From positions 1-64,000 of the forward strand of contig NZ_AKJX01000026.1 of assembly GCF_000276605.1 (NCBI RefSeq): 64,000 bases of DNA. The letters are read 5' to 3'. Both the position numbers and the translations under genes were made by a program. The stretch comes from Acidovorax sp. CF316 (GTDB taxonomy: Bacteria; Pseudomonadota; Gammaproteobacteria; Burkholderiales; Burkholderiaceae_C). Below are positions 8,759-17,020 of this stretch, in pieces (within the stretch, counting starts at the first letter, position 1; every line of letters starts with the position of its first letter). The notes under the pieces were generated by a model. It saw only the letters and a program-made list of their open reading frames with translations, did no database searches and was not told the origin of the DNA.

Positions 8759-9010
8759 ATGACCAAACAACACGAACGGCAGACCGAACTCAAACCCATG
8801 GAGCTGTGCGAGTCCTGCAAGGGCATCCAGCGCAACTGGCGCCGCGCCCCAGGCCATGCCGAGCTGGTGCAGCGCAGCAACCGCAAGGAAGACCGCGAGC
8901 ACGGCCAGGTGACCTTCACCCGCTACCAGTGCGACCGCTGCGGCACCGCCTGGGAGTACGAGAACGACAAGACCAACCTGCATGCAGGCTGGTCCGTCGT
9001 AGGGCGCTGA
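8759..9010 (+). CDS. Small zinc-ribbon protein
   Basis: An 83-residue basic protein with two CXXC pairs (Cys17/Cys20 in CESC and Cys58/Cys61 in CDRC) that would form one zinc ribbon, separated by a charged RKEDREHGQ segment. No other domain is visible. Such proteins are common conserved hypotheticals in Burkholderiales; nucleic-acid or protein binding is a guess. A GACAAT hexamer at the end of the preceding gene could be its -10 element. Confidence 0.65.
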   Translation: MTKQHERQTELKPMELCESCKGIQRNWRRAPGHAELVQRSNRKEDREHGQVTFTRYQCDRCGTAWEYENDKTNLHAGWSVVGR

Positions 9011-9020
9011 GCGCGCTTCG

Positions 9021-9929
9021 TCAATCCCCGGGCACCTGCGCAGGGGGCAGCGAAGCCAGCAGCAGGGCCGCCACCACGCAGCCCAGGCCCAGCCACTGCC
9101 AGCTGCGGATGGATTCCCCCAGGAACACCACCGACAGCAGCAGGGCTGACACCGGCAGCCATACTGTGGCCAGGGATGCGCGCACACCGCTGGTGCGGGC
9201 ACTGCCCGCGTACCAGAGCAGAAAGCCGCCCACCGTGGGCACCCAGGCGTAGTACAGCACCCCGGCCAGAGCCGCTGCTGTGAAGGAGGAGGGCGATGCC
9301 TGCGCCACCAGCCACGCCGGCAGGACCGACAGCAGGAGTCCGCCCCCCGACATCAGTGTGGACAACGCCAGGGCCGGGATGGGCTGCGACAAGCGCTTGT
9401 TGGCCAGAATGAACACCGCCTCGCAGGCCACGGCGGCCAGCACCAGGGCAATGCCCGCCAGCCGGGTGCTGGCGCCTCCCTGCGCTGCGCCATCGGGCGC
9501 CATGGCCACGGCCATCACCCCGGCGGTGGCCAGCGCAATGGACAGCACCAGCCTGTGGCCCGGCCGCTCGCCCAGCAGCAGCGCCGAGAACAGCGCGGCG
9601 GCCGCTGGCAGCGTGCCGGCCACGATGCCGGCATCCGCGGCGCTGGCGAGCGCCACACCCAGGATCAGCAGCACCGAGTAGCCCACGCTGCCCGCCGCCG
9701 CCTGCACGGTGAGCAGCAGCGCGTCGCGCCGCCCCACGCGCGGCAACTGCTGGCCACTCCAGCGCATGAGCACAAGGAACACCGGCAGGGCCAGGGCATG
9801 GCGCAGCACGGTGGCCGCAAAAGGCTCGATGTCCTGCGCGATGGGCTTGCTGACCACCACCGTGCTGCCCACGAGCACCATGGCCAGGCTGCACAGCAGC
9901 GGGCCCTTCCATGATTCCGACATCCCCAT
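9021..9929 (-). CDS. EamA/DMT-superfamily transporter
   Basis: About 302 residues with ten hydrophobic helices in two homologous EamA repeats (a VGSTVVVSKPI-type first helix; GIALVLAAVACEAVFILANKR beginning the second half). Drug/metabolite transporters of this type usually export amino acids or metabolites. The start ATG at 9929 has an AAGGCGG ribosome site; a longer frame reaching 10052 lacks one. The AraC regulator encoded just upstream on the same strand is the likely controller. Confidence 0.8.
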   Translation of the reverse strand: MGMSESWKGPLLCSLAMVLVGSTVVVSKPIAQDIEPFAATVLRHALALPVFLVLMRWSGQQLPRVGRRDALLLTVQAAAGSVGYSVLLILGVALASAADAGIVAGTLPAAAALFSALLLGERPGHRLVLSIALATAGVMAVAMAPDGAAQGGASTRLAGIALVLAAVACEAVFILANKRLSQPIPALALSTLMSGGGLLLSVLPAWLVAQASPSSFTAAALAGVLYYAWVPTVGGFLLWYAGSARTSGVRASLATVWLPVSALLLSVVFLGESIRSWQWLGLGCVVAALLLASLPPAQVPGD

Positions 9930-9999
9930 CGCGTACCGCCTTGCCTGTGTATGAACATGGCAGGCAGTGTGGATTCCTGGGCGCGATGGGTCTTGAACG

Positions 10000-10884
10000 T
10001 TATTGCGGCAGTGGCCGGCGCTGCCAGCCTGCGGCGGCCTTCTGCCAGGCACCGGGTGTAAAGCCGAACTGCCGCGCGAAGATGCGCGTCATGTGGCTCT
10101 GGTCAGCAAAGCCGCAGTCTGCCGCCGCCTCAGCCAGGCTGGTGCCGCGCTGCACCAGGCTGCGGGCGCGCTCGGCACGCTGCTGCAGCAGCCAGGCGTG
10201 GGGTGGCAGGCCGTAGGCCTGGGTGAAGCGGCGCAGCAACTGGTACTTGCCCAGGCCGGCCATCGCGGCCAACTGCGTGAGCGTGGGGGGCGCCAGTGGC
10301 GCATCGGCCAGCTGGTCGCGCACCTGGCGCACCTCGGCCGAGGCATCCGCGCCCAGCCCATGTGCGCGCGGCGCATTGGCATGGCGGCCCAGCAGCAGGG
10401 CGCAGGTCTGTACCAGCGCTTCTTCACAGGCAAGCGCGGTCAGGCTGGCCGCGGCCTGTGGTGTCGCGCTCCAGTGCGCGAGCCGCTGTAGCAACTGGTG
10501 CAGGGCCTCGCGGAGCGCCGCGTCGCCCTGGATCACCGGGCGGGCCAGGGCCACACCGTGGGGCGATGCCGTGGCCAGGTCGCCCGCCATGGCATGCACC
10601 ACCGAGGGTTCCAGGTACACCATGCGCCAGCGGCGCGAAGGGCCGCCCAGCGGCTGGCCGTCGTGCACTTCGCCGGGGTTGGTGGTGATCAGGTCGCCCG
10701 CATAGGCATCCACCGGGCCGCGCCCGCTGGCCGAACTCTGCGCGCCATCGTCGAGAAGCCCCAGGCCATAGACTGCATGCCAATGCCTGCCATAGTGGCG
10801 GGAACTTTCGATGTGCGTAGCGTACACCCCTTCCCAGGGCGAGCCGAAGACCTGGCATTGGTGGGTGGGCGCTGCGGGCTTCAT
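10000..10884 (-). CDS. AraC-family transcriptional regulator
   Basis: About 294 residues: an N-terminal cupin-like sensor (HWHAVYGLGLLDDG, then GDLITTNPGEVHDG, as in AraC_binding domains) and two C-terminal helix-turn-helix units (LTQLAAMAGLGKYQLLRRF and SLAEAAADCGFADQSHMTRIF), ending in the FGFTPGAW segment of AraC domains. It sits directly upstream of the EamA exporter, the usual arrangement for AraC-regulated LysE/EamA exporters. The start is taken as the internal ATG at 10884; an upstream in-frame start at 10920 is less likely. Confidence 0.85.
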   Translation of the reverse strand: MKPAAPTHQCQVFGSPWEGVYATHIESSRHYGRHWHAVYGLGLLDDGAQSSASGRGPVDAYAGDLITTNPGEVHDGQPLGGPSRRWRMVYLEPSVVHAMAGDLATASPHGVALARPVIQGDAALREALHQLLQRLAHWSATPQAAASLTALACEEALVQTCALLLGRHANAPRAHGLGADASAEVRQVRDQLADAPLAPPTLTQLAAMAGLGKYQLLRRFTQAYGLPPHAWLLQQRAERARSLVQRGTSLAEAAADCGFADQSHMTRIFARQFGFTPGAWQKAAAGWQRRPLPQ

Positions 10885-10931
10885 CCGGACATTATTGCCA
10901 ATGGCCACCCGCCACACCAAGGAGCCACTGA

Positions 10932-11504
10932 ATGCATCGCCGAATCTTCCTTGCTGCCGGGGGGCGCCGTCTGGCCTTGGGCGGCCTCGTGCTGGCGGCC
11001 ATCCGCAACGCCCGGGCCCAGCCGGCCTACACCGTCTCCGCGGAGCAACTGCAGGAGGCCGTGGCGCTGCGCTTTCCGCTGCGCTATCCCATGGCGGGCC
11101 TGGTGGATGTGGACGTGCAGGCCCCGGGCCTGTCGCTGCTGCCCGAAAGCAACCGCCTGGCTGCGGCCTTCGCGCTGAGCGCCGCCGGCCCTGCGCTCAG
11201 GCGCCGCCACAGCGGCACGCTGGAGGTGGAATTCGCCCTGCGCTACGAGCCCGGCGACCGCAGCCTGCGCGCCCACCAATTGCGTGTGGGGCGGCTGGAT
11301 TTCCCGAGCCTGCGGCCCGAGGTGGTGGCGCTGCTCAATGGTTACGGCCCCGCCCTGGCCGAGCAATCGCTGCGCGAGGTGGTGCTGCACCGGCTGCGGC
11401 CGCAGGATCTCGCCGTGCTCGACGGCCTGGGCATGCAGCCCGGGGCCATCACCGTGACCGCCAAGGGCCTGTCCATTGCCTTCGTGAACAAACCGGCTCC
11501 GTGA
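10932..11504 (+). CDS. DUF1439 (YceB-like) secreted protein
   Basis: 190 residues with an N-terminal signal (RRLALGGLVLAAIRNARAQ). The body TVSAEQLQEAVALRFPLRYPMAGLVDVDV, then alternating strands and a late LRPEVVALLNGYGPALAEQSL segment, is the SMP/TULIP-like pattern of DUF1439/YceB, which are periplasmic or lipoprotein lipid-binding candidates. No lipobox cysteine is present, so it is probably soluble. It is divergent from the AraC gene with a spacer of under 50 bases. Confidence 0.65.
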   Translation: MHRRIFLAAGGRRLALGGLVLAAIRNARAQPAYTVSAEQLQEAVALRFPLRYPMAGLVDVDVQAPGLSLLPESNRLAAAFALSAAGPALRRRHSGTLEVEFALRYEPGDRSLRAHQLRVGRLDFPSLRPEVVALLNGYGPALAEQSLREVVLHRLRPQDLAVLDGLGMQPGAITVTAKGLSIAFVNKPAP

Positions 11505-11559
11505 AGCAAGTCGATGGCTCCCAGCGCTCAATGGCCTTGTTCGGTGGGTTGCGCGGACA

Positions 11560-12483
11560 TCAATCCCCGCGCACCCGCTGCGCAAAGCCACGCTGGCCGA
11601 ACTGCTCGATGATGAAGTCCACGAAGACCCGCGTGCGCGCGGGAAGCAGCTTCTTGTCCGGGTAGTACAGCGAGGTCGGTCCCGCGTCCGACCACCAGCC
11701 CGGCAGCAGCCGCACCAGGTCGCCGCTGGCCAGCCAGGGCTGGGCGAACGGCATGGGCAGCAAGGCCACGCCCAGGCCCATCAGGGCGGCCTGGCACATG
11801 GCCTCGGGGTCGTCGAAGACGATGCGCGGGCGCAGCTCGGCGGCTGCCGCATCACCGGCCTTGTTGCGCAGCGTGGTGACGTGGATGCGGCCCGTCTGGA
11901 TCGAGCGGCGCGCAATGCCGTCCCATTGCGCCAGGTCCGACGGGTGGCGCGGCGGCTTGCGGCCCTGCAGTTGGGCGCGCGATGCCACGGCCACGATGTG
12001 GATCGTGCCCAGCGTGCGTGCCACCATGCCGGGGTTGAGGTTCAGCCCGCCGCCGATGCCTGCGTCGAAGCCCTCGCCGACCAGGTCCACCTGCCGGTTC
12101 TCGAAGCGCCAGTCGGGCTGGATGGCCGGGTAGCGCGCGAGGAACTCGCCCAGCAGCGGCACCAGGTAGGCACGGCCGAAGGCCTGGCCCATGCTGACCT
12201 TGAGCGTGCCTGCAGGCTGGCGATCGGCCTCGGCCGCATGCTGCACGGCGTCGGCCAGCGTGGCCAGCGGCGTGCTGATCTGCTGCAGCAGGCGCTGGCC
12301 GCCCTCGGTCAGCACCAGGCGCCGCGTGCTGCGCTGGAACAGGCGCACGGAGAGGCTCTGCTCCAGCCGCGCCACGTTCTTGCTCACGGCGGCAGGCGTC
12401 AGTCCCATGAGCCGGGCGGCGGCCGAGAAGCTGCCTGATTCGGCGGACTTCACGAAGGATTCGAGATGGCTGAGGGGCTGCAT
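11560..12483 (-). CDS. LysR-family transcriptional regulator
   Basis: 307 residues. The N-terminal winged helix-turn-helix is clear (SFSAAARLMGLTPAAVSKNVARLEQSLSVRLFQRSTRR), followed by the two-lobe effector domain. It is divergently transcribed from the SDR gene at 12608; a dyad directly upstream of its own start is the probable shared operator. The target is inferred to be that SDR; the inducer is unknown. Confidence 0.9.
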   Translation of the reverse strand: MQPLSHLESFVKSAESGSFSAAARLMGLTPAAVSKNVARLEQSLSVRLFQRSTRRLVLTEGGQRLLQQISTPLATLADAVQHAAEADRQPAGTLKVSMGQAFGRAYLVPLLGEFLARYPAIQPDWRFENRQVDLVGEGFDAGIGGGLNLNPGMVARTLGTIHIVAVASRAQLQGRKPPRHPSDLAQWDGIARRSIQTGRIHVTTLRNKAGDAAAAELRPRIVFDDPEAMCQAALMGLGVALLPMPFAQPWLASGDLVRLLPGWWSDAGPTSLYYPDKKLLPARTRVFVDFIIEQFGQRGFAQRVRGD

Positions 12484-12492
12484 GCCTGCTAT

Positions 12493-12511
12493 TTTCAACT
12501 GGAAGTTGAAA
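12493..12511. promoter_or_regulatory. LysR-type operator dyad (TTTCAACT / AGTTGAAA)
   Basis: Perfect 8-bp arms TTTCAACT and AGTTGAAA separated by 3 bases, ending about 10 bases before the LysR start and inside the LysR/SDR divergent spacer. The position fits autoregulation and control of the SDR gene. Confidence 0.5.
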
Positions 12512-12607
12512 CAGGTACATCCCATTCATGGCTACCGGCAATGCAATCGTTTGCCGACACTGCAGGTGTTGCCAGTGCATTCACTGGTCCACCTACCGGA
12601 GTCCACC

Positions 12608-13399
12608 ATGTCTGTCGCTTCCTCTGCTTCTTCCTCCCCTGTTGCCACCACCGCCGTCCTGGCCGGCAAGGCCGCCTTTGTCACCGGCGGCTCGCGCGGC
12701 ATCGGTGCTGCCATCGTGCGCCGCCTGGCGCGCGATGGCGCTGCCGTGGCCTTCACCTACACCAGCAACGACGCACCGGCCAAGGCGCTGGCCGCCGAGA
12801 TCGAGGCCGCCGGCGGCCGCGCGCTGGCGCTGCGCGCCGACAGCGCCGATGCCCAGGCCATCACGGCCGCCATCGACGGTGCTGCGCGCGATCTGGGCCG
12901 CTTGGATATCCTGGTCAACAACGCCGGCGTCGCCATCATGGGCGAGGTCGGCAGCGTTCCGCTCGAAGACCTGGACCGCACGCTGGCGATCAACGTGCGC
13001 GGTGTGTTCGTCGCCACCCAGGCCGCCGTGCGCCACATGGGCCAGGGCGGTGCCTACGGTCGCGTGATCACCATCGGCAGCACCAATTCCGAGCGCCTGC
13101 CCTGGGCCGGCTTCAGCGTCTACGGCATGAGCAAGGCCGCCATCGTGGGGCTCACCAAGGGCCTGGCACGCGACCTGGGTCCGCGTGGCATCACGGTCAA
13201 CAACGTGCAGCCCGGCCCGGTGAACACCGACATGAACCCTGCCGACGGGCCCATGGCCAAGGACATGCACGGCCTGATGGCGCTGGACCGCCACGCCGAC
13301 CCGGCCGAGATCGCCGGCATGGTGGCCTACCTGGCCGGGCCCGAGTCGGGCATGGTCACGGGTGCCAGTCTGCTGATTGACGGCGGGTTCGCCGCGTAG
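12608..13399 (+). CDS. Short-chain dehydrogenase/reductase (3-oxoacyl-ACP reductase-like)
   Basis: 263 residues of classical SDR. The cofactor loop is TGGSRGIG near residue 25, NNAGV follows, the catalytic serine is in ITIGST, and the catalytic YGMSK motif supplies Tyr and Lys. The C-terminal GASLLIDGG is typical. The TYTS segment after the second strand suggests NADP(H). It acts in the cytosol on an unknown alcohol or ketone and is probably controlled by the divergent LysR gene. Confidence 0.85.
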   Translation: MSVASSASSSPVATTAVLAGKAAFVTGGSRGIGAAIVRRLARDGAAVAFTYTSNDAPAKALAAEIEAAGGRALALRADSADAQAITAAIDGAARDLGRLDILVNNAGVAIMGEVGSVPLEDLDRTLAINVRGVFVATQAAVRHMGQGGAYGRVITIGSTNSERLPWAGFSVYGMSKAAIVGLTKGLARDLGPRGITVNNVQPGPVNTDMNPADGPMAKDMHGLMALDRHADPAEIAGMVAYLAGPESGMVTGASLLIDGGFAA

Positions 13400-13407
13400 G
13401 CGAAGCA

Positions 13408-13460
13408 CCCCCTGAGTCGCTTCGCGCCTTCACCCCTCTCTCGCGTTGCTGCGCAACGCG
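13408..13460 (+). repeat. REP-like intergenic repeat, copy 1
   Basis: The 24-base stretch at 13408-13431 (CCCCCTGAGTCGC followed by TTCGCGCCTTC) recurs exactly at 52114-52137. It is followed here by a hairpin with 7-bp arms CGCGTTG/CAACGCG (13442-13460) and a G-rich segment answering the initial C-run. It lies just after the SDR stop and before the convergent GST gene. Repeats of this look are scattered between genes in Comamonadaceae. Confidence 0.6.
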
Positions 13461-13546
13461 GGAGGGGGACGCTCCCAGCGCGGCGGGGCGGCCCTTGCGC
13501 GGGAGCGCTGGCCTGGGCCGCGCCAGTCTCTTCGGCCGCGCGGAGA

Positions 13547-14248
13547 TCAGACCGGTAGCTTTGCCACCACGTCATCCAGCGCCACATGCCCCTGGAATCC
13601 GCCGCTGCTGGTGGCGGGTTGCTGCCGCTCGATGGCATCGGCGAACACCACGGCGGGGTCGGCGCGCAGCTTGGCGAGGTGGGCCGCCAGGTGCGGGTAG
13701 GCTGCGACCTGCAGCACACCGTGGTACTCGGCCCAGCGTGCTACGGCCACCAGGTAGGCGTCGGCCACGGTCTTCTTGCTCCCGCCGTCGATCCACTCGC
13801 GCCCGGCGAGCAGATGGTCCAGGTGGGCGCAGCCCTTGGCCACCTGGGGGCGGCCGAGATCCCGCAGCACGTCCTGGCGCGGCGGGTCGGTGGCCATTTC
13901 GTAGGCGGCCCACAGTGGCGCGAAGGCCGCGAAGAAATCCGTGGCCAGGTAGGCCAGCGCCTGGTTGAGCCGGTCGTACTCCGGGCTGCCCTGCGGGTAG
14001 CCGAGTTGGTGGCCGTTGCGCGCCGCCAGGTGCTGCAGGATGGCCACGCTCTCGGTGAGCGTGCCGCCCTCGGCCGTCACATAGGCGGGCGTCAGGTTCT
14101 GCGGGTTGATGTGCGCGAAAGCCGCGGGCCAGGGGTGTTCGAGCATCTCGACGCGCGAGAGCGCGTACGGCGCTCCCAGCCATTCGAGCGCGATGATGCT
14201 GGCCAGCGAGCAGCCCTGGGGTACGCCATAGAAAAGGGTCGGTGTCAT
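13547..14248 (-). CDS. Glutathione S-transferase
   Basis: 233 residues. The thioredoxin-like N-terminal half starts TLFYGVPQGCSLASIIALEW, has the cis-proline region NLTPAYV and the glutathione-binding GGTLTESVAILQHLA segment. The all-helical C-terminal half has the N-capping-type motif KKTVADAYLVAVARW. Conjugation or a glutathione-dependent catabolic role is possible; the substrate is unknown. It is divergent from a LysR gene that is its likely regulator. Confidence 0.85.
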   Translation of the reverse strand: MTPTLFYGVPQGCSLASIIALEWLGAPYALSRVEMLEHPWPAAFAHINPQNLTPAYVTAEGGTLTESVAILQHLAARNGHQLGYPQGSPEYDRLNQALAYLATDFFAAFAPLWAAYEMATDPPRQDVLRDLGRPQVAKGCAHLDHLLAGREWIDGGSKKTVADAYLVAVARWAEYHGVLQVAAYPHLAAHLAKLRADPAVVFADAIERQQPATSSGGFQGHVALDDVVAKLPV

Positions 14249-14309
14249 TTGCAGATCCTTGGGTTGTGGGAACAAGCACCAAAGATACGGATGTGGCCTT
14301 TGCTTGAGT

Positions 14310-14328
14310 AGTCTGTCAAAAGTAGACT
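14310..14328. promoter_or_regulatory. LysR-type dyad in the GST/LysR spacer
   Basis: Arms AGTCT (14310-14314) and AGACT (14324-14328) face each other across 9 bases in an A/T-rich stretch between the divergent GST and LysR starts. The geometry is near the T-N11-A form that LysR proteins bind. Confidence 0.35.
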
Positions 14329-14382
14329 CATCGTCTCCTTTTGTGAACGATGAACGCCCCCTTGGGCTGCGAGGATGCCTGC

Positions 14383-15309
14383 ATGCTCAATCTCAATGAC
14401 CTGCAATGGTTTGTGCGCGTGGTGGACCATGGCGGGTTTGCTGCTGCCGCGCGGGCGCTGGAGGTGCCCAAGTCCACGCTGAGCAAGCGCGTGGCGCAGC
14501 TCGAGGCCACGCTGGGCGTGCGCCTGATACAGCGCAGTTCGCGGGTGTTCGTGGTGAGCGACACCGGCCAGGCCTTCTACCGCCATGCCGCCGCGATGCT
14601 GGTCGAGGCCGAGGCGGCCGAGAGCGTGGTGCGTGGCCTGCAGGCCGAGCCGGCGGGCATCGTGCGCCTCACGGCCTCGGTCACCACGGCCCAGCTGGTG
14701 CTGGCCGAGCTGCTGCCCGCGCTGGCGGCGCGGCATCCCCGGCTGCAGGTGATGCTGCACGCCACCGATCGCTTCGTGGACCTGGTGCAGGAGGGCTTCG
14801 ACATCGGGGTGCGCGACCACTCCGTCCCGCTGCCCGATTCGGACCTGGTGCAGCGGCGCGTGGGCCACGAGCCGTTCTACGCCGTGGCCTCGCCGGGCTA
14901 CCTGGCGGCGCACGGTGGTGCACCGGTGCACCCGCGTGATCTGGCTGCGCACGACGCCCTGCTGCTGTCGCCCGCGCCATCGGCCCAGGTGTGGACTTTT
15001 CTGCGCGATGGCGAGGCCATCGGCGTGCGGCCCGTGCCGCGCTTCTTTGCCGACGAGCCCTGGACCTTGCTGCGGGCGGCCCTGGCGGGCGTGGGCATCG
15101 GCTGCCTGCCGCGCGGCCTGTGCCAGCCCGATATCGAGGCCGGCCGCCTGGTGCGGCTGCTGGCAGATTTCCGCTATGGCGCGAGCATGACCACCACCTT
15201 GCTGATCTCGCACCGGCGCGGGCAACTGCCCTCGGTGCGCGCGGCCGTGGACTTCCTGGTCGAGGGCCTGGCGCGCTACCGCGGGTTCGAGGAGCCCAGG
15301 GCCTTATAG
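14383..15309 (+). CDS. LysR-family transcriptional regulator
   Basis: 308 residues from the ATG giving MLNLNDLQWF; an in-frame ATG 33 bases upstream is possible. The N-terminal HTH (GFAAAARALEVPKSTLSKRVAQLEATLGVRLIQRSSR) is of the CrgA/PA3398-like LysR subgroup. The C-terminal effector domain is complete. It is divergent from the GST gene at 13547-14248, its probable target. Confidence 0.9.
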   Translation: MLNLNDLQWFVRVVDHGGFAAAARALEVPKSTLSKRVAQLEATLGVRLIQRSSRVFVVSDTGQAFYRHAAAMLVEAEAAESVVRGLQAEPAGIVRLTASVTTAQLVLAELLPALAARHPRLQVMLHATDRFVDLVQEGFDIGVRDHSVPLPDSDLVQRRVGHEPFYAVASPGYLAAHGGAPVHPRDLAAHDALLLSPAPSAQVWTFLRDGEAIGVRPVPRFFADEPWTLLRAALAGVGIGCLPRGLCQPDIEAGRLVRLLADFRYGASMTTTLLISHRRGQLPSVRAAVDFLVEGLARYRGFEEPRAL

Positions 15310-15338
15310 TGGCCCACCATTCCACCCGGGACCCTGCC

Positions 15339-16211
15339 GTGCACCACACCCCCCACTTCCTGCGCAATGCCCGCACCACTGCGGTGGCCTTGGCCACCCT
15401 GTGGGCCGCCTTCACCGCCGGTGCCGTCACCCCGGCCGAGTCCGGCTATGTGGGCGAGTACCGCGGGGGCTCGGTGGACACCGTGGCCCAGCTCGCGCTG
15501 CTGGACGACAACACCTATTGCTTCGCCTTCACCGGCGGTGCGCTGGACATGGTGGCCGCAGGCCGCTGGAAGGCCGAGGGCACGGGTATCCGGCTGCAGC
15601 AGGTGCGGCAGGCGCAGACGCTGTTTCCCGCATTTGCCCGCAAGGTGGAAGCACTGGGGACCATGGTGGAGTTCGACTTCCATGGCCATACGTTGTCCAA
15701 TGCCCGTGCACCGGCATTCGCCGTGTCGGCAGACGACACTGCACCGACCACCCTGCGCCCGCTGTTCAGCGAAGGCAACAACAACTGGTCGGAAAGCTAC
15801 AAACTGCCCGCCCTGCCTGCAGCGTCGGTGCGCTACTTTTACCTGGGCGAAGTGGTGGAAGAGAGCCCCGGCAAGCCATCGGCCGTGAAGGTTGTGCAGT
15901 ACCGATTGGAAGGCGGCAACTCCGTGCACGTGGGCTTCGATGAACTGCAGGCCATGCCTCTCATGGACCAGCGGGCCGAACTCAAGGGCCAAGTGCTGTT
16001 CCTGTCCGGCAGCCGCCTGGGCCAGCGCCGCCCCCTGAACCCCGAGGTCCTCAAGGCGGTGCGCAATGGCTGCATCAATCCTGCGCTCAAGCCCGGCGTC
16101 TCGCGTCCCTTGCCGGAAGGCGAAATCAAACCCATGGCGCCCGTGAAGACCTTCACCGTCAGCCCCTCGGCCATCCAGGGCAAGCCCTTCTTCGAGGCCA
16201 CGCGCAATTAG
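15339..16211 (+). CDS. Secreted hypothetical protein with stop codon inside a MITE-like repeat
   Basis: I do not recognise the family. The 290-residue product (GTG start; another GTG lies 30 bases earlier) has a signal peptide ending about TAGAVTPAE. The mature protein is beta-rich with a lipocalin-like feel: GYVGEYRGGSVDTVAQLALLDDNTYCFAFTGGALDMVAAGRWK, then KAEGTGIRLQQ. There is one cysteine in each half. Its TAG stop is formed by the target-site TA plus the first base of the inverted-repeat element at 16211-16351, so the original C-terminus may have been longer. Confidence 0.65.
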   Translation: MHHTPHFLRNARTTAVALATLWAAFTAGAVTPAESGYVGEYRGGSVDTVAQLALLDDNTYCFAFTGGALDMVAAGRWKAEGTGIRLQQVRQAQTLFPAFARKVEALGTMVEFDFHGHTLSNARAPAFAVSADDTAPTTLRPLFSEGNNNWSESYKLPALPAASVRYFYLGEVVEESPGKPSAVKVVQYRLEGGNSVHVGFDELQAMPLMDQRAELKGQVLFLSGSRLGQRRPLNPEVLKAVRNGCINPALKPGVSRPLPEGEIKPMAPVKTFTVSPSAIQGKPFFEATRN

Positions 16212-16351
16212 GGCCTGTTCGCACCCATTTCGGGGTCGCGAAGGCCCTTGCCGGCGTGCCAATCCAGGCGCGCGACCCTGCTAGTGCCCTTGCACACGCA
16301 AGGAGTGCAACGACGGGCAACGCGATCCCCGAAATGGGTGCGAACAGGCCC
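16211..16351. mobile_element. MITE-like element, about 30-bp terminal inverted repeats, TA duplication
   Basis: The ends start GGGCCTGTTCGCACCC on both strands. The left arm (16211-16240) and right arm (16321-16351) match perfectly for 25 bases (27 counting the flanking TA), then after a one-base indel for 5 more. Dinucleotide TA flanks both sides (16209-16210, 16352-16353), as expected for a target duplication. The interior has no coding potential and contains a hairpin CCTTGC/GCAAGG (16288-16303). A second pairing joins 16233-16240 with 16271-16278. The GGGCCTGTT-type end and TA target recall IS5-related transposons; assignment is tentative. Confidence 0.7.
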
Positions 16352-16359
16352 TAGGCAGT

Positions 16360-16869
16360 TCAGGCCGACAGCGCTCCTGCGGGGGCGCGCGGCGCCATTT
16401 CGATCTGTGCCTTGGCCAGGCGCAGCGCCTTGCGCATGTAGCCGCGCCACAGCACGCTGGCCAGCAGCCAGAGCACCGGCGCCGCCCACTTCGAGCGCGC
16501 ATGGAAGGCATGGCGCCAGCGCACCGTGGTCTGCGTGCCATTGGCCTCTGGGTCGAACCACCAGGCGCCGTCGGCCCCCGTGGCCAGCCAGCGCAGCACG
16601 CCGGTGAAGCCGCTCACGGTGTAGGCGAAGTACTGGGCCGGGCGGTAGTGCTTGAGCCCCTCCTGCACGCTGCTGCCATCGGACATGGCCACCGTGCGCG
16701 TTTGCCCCGGGGCGTCCCAGGGGCCCGTCTGGTCGCTGGTGCCGGTCACCGCCGGCAGGGGGCCGTAGCCGGTGAACAGCGTGGTCGGGTCGACGGGCGC
16801 GATGAACTGGAACGCCTGGGCGGGCGAGGCCTTGATATGCGTCTGGACCGTGGCGGCAAAGGTGGGCAT
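16360..16869 (-). CDS. SRPBCC-family protein (polyketide cyclase-like)
   Basis: 169 residues starting MPTFAATVQTHIKASPAQAFQFIAPVDP, the first strand and helix of the START/Bet v1-like fold, ending with a long C-terminal helix (VLWLLASVLWRGYMRKALRLAKAQIE). Such proteins bind hydrophobic ligands in a helix-grip cavity; function unknown. An apparent N-terminal extension to 17205 reads through the promoter and the end of the LysR gene and is rejected. The MITE-like element lies immediately downstream. Confidence 0.75.
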   Translation of the reverse strand: MPTFAATVQTHIKASPAQAFQFIAPVDPTTLFTGYGPLPAVTGTSDQTGPWDAPGQTRTVAMSDGSSVQEGLKHYRPAQYFAYTVSGFTGVLRWLATGADGAWWFDPEANGTQTTVRWRHAFHARSKWAAPVLWLLASVLWRGYMRKALRLAKAQIEMAPRAPAGALSA

Positions 16870-17020
16870 GGTGGTGGCGTCCGGTTCGTGCGGGAGGGGG
16901 AGTGGATCGAATGTATTGTGGAAGGCGGAAACGATAAATACTGTTTTCTCAAACGGACTGTTGGCCAAACCGTGAACAATTGCCCCTTCCCGCAGCGAAA
17001 GAACGGTGTACAAACCGGCT

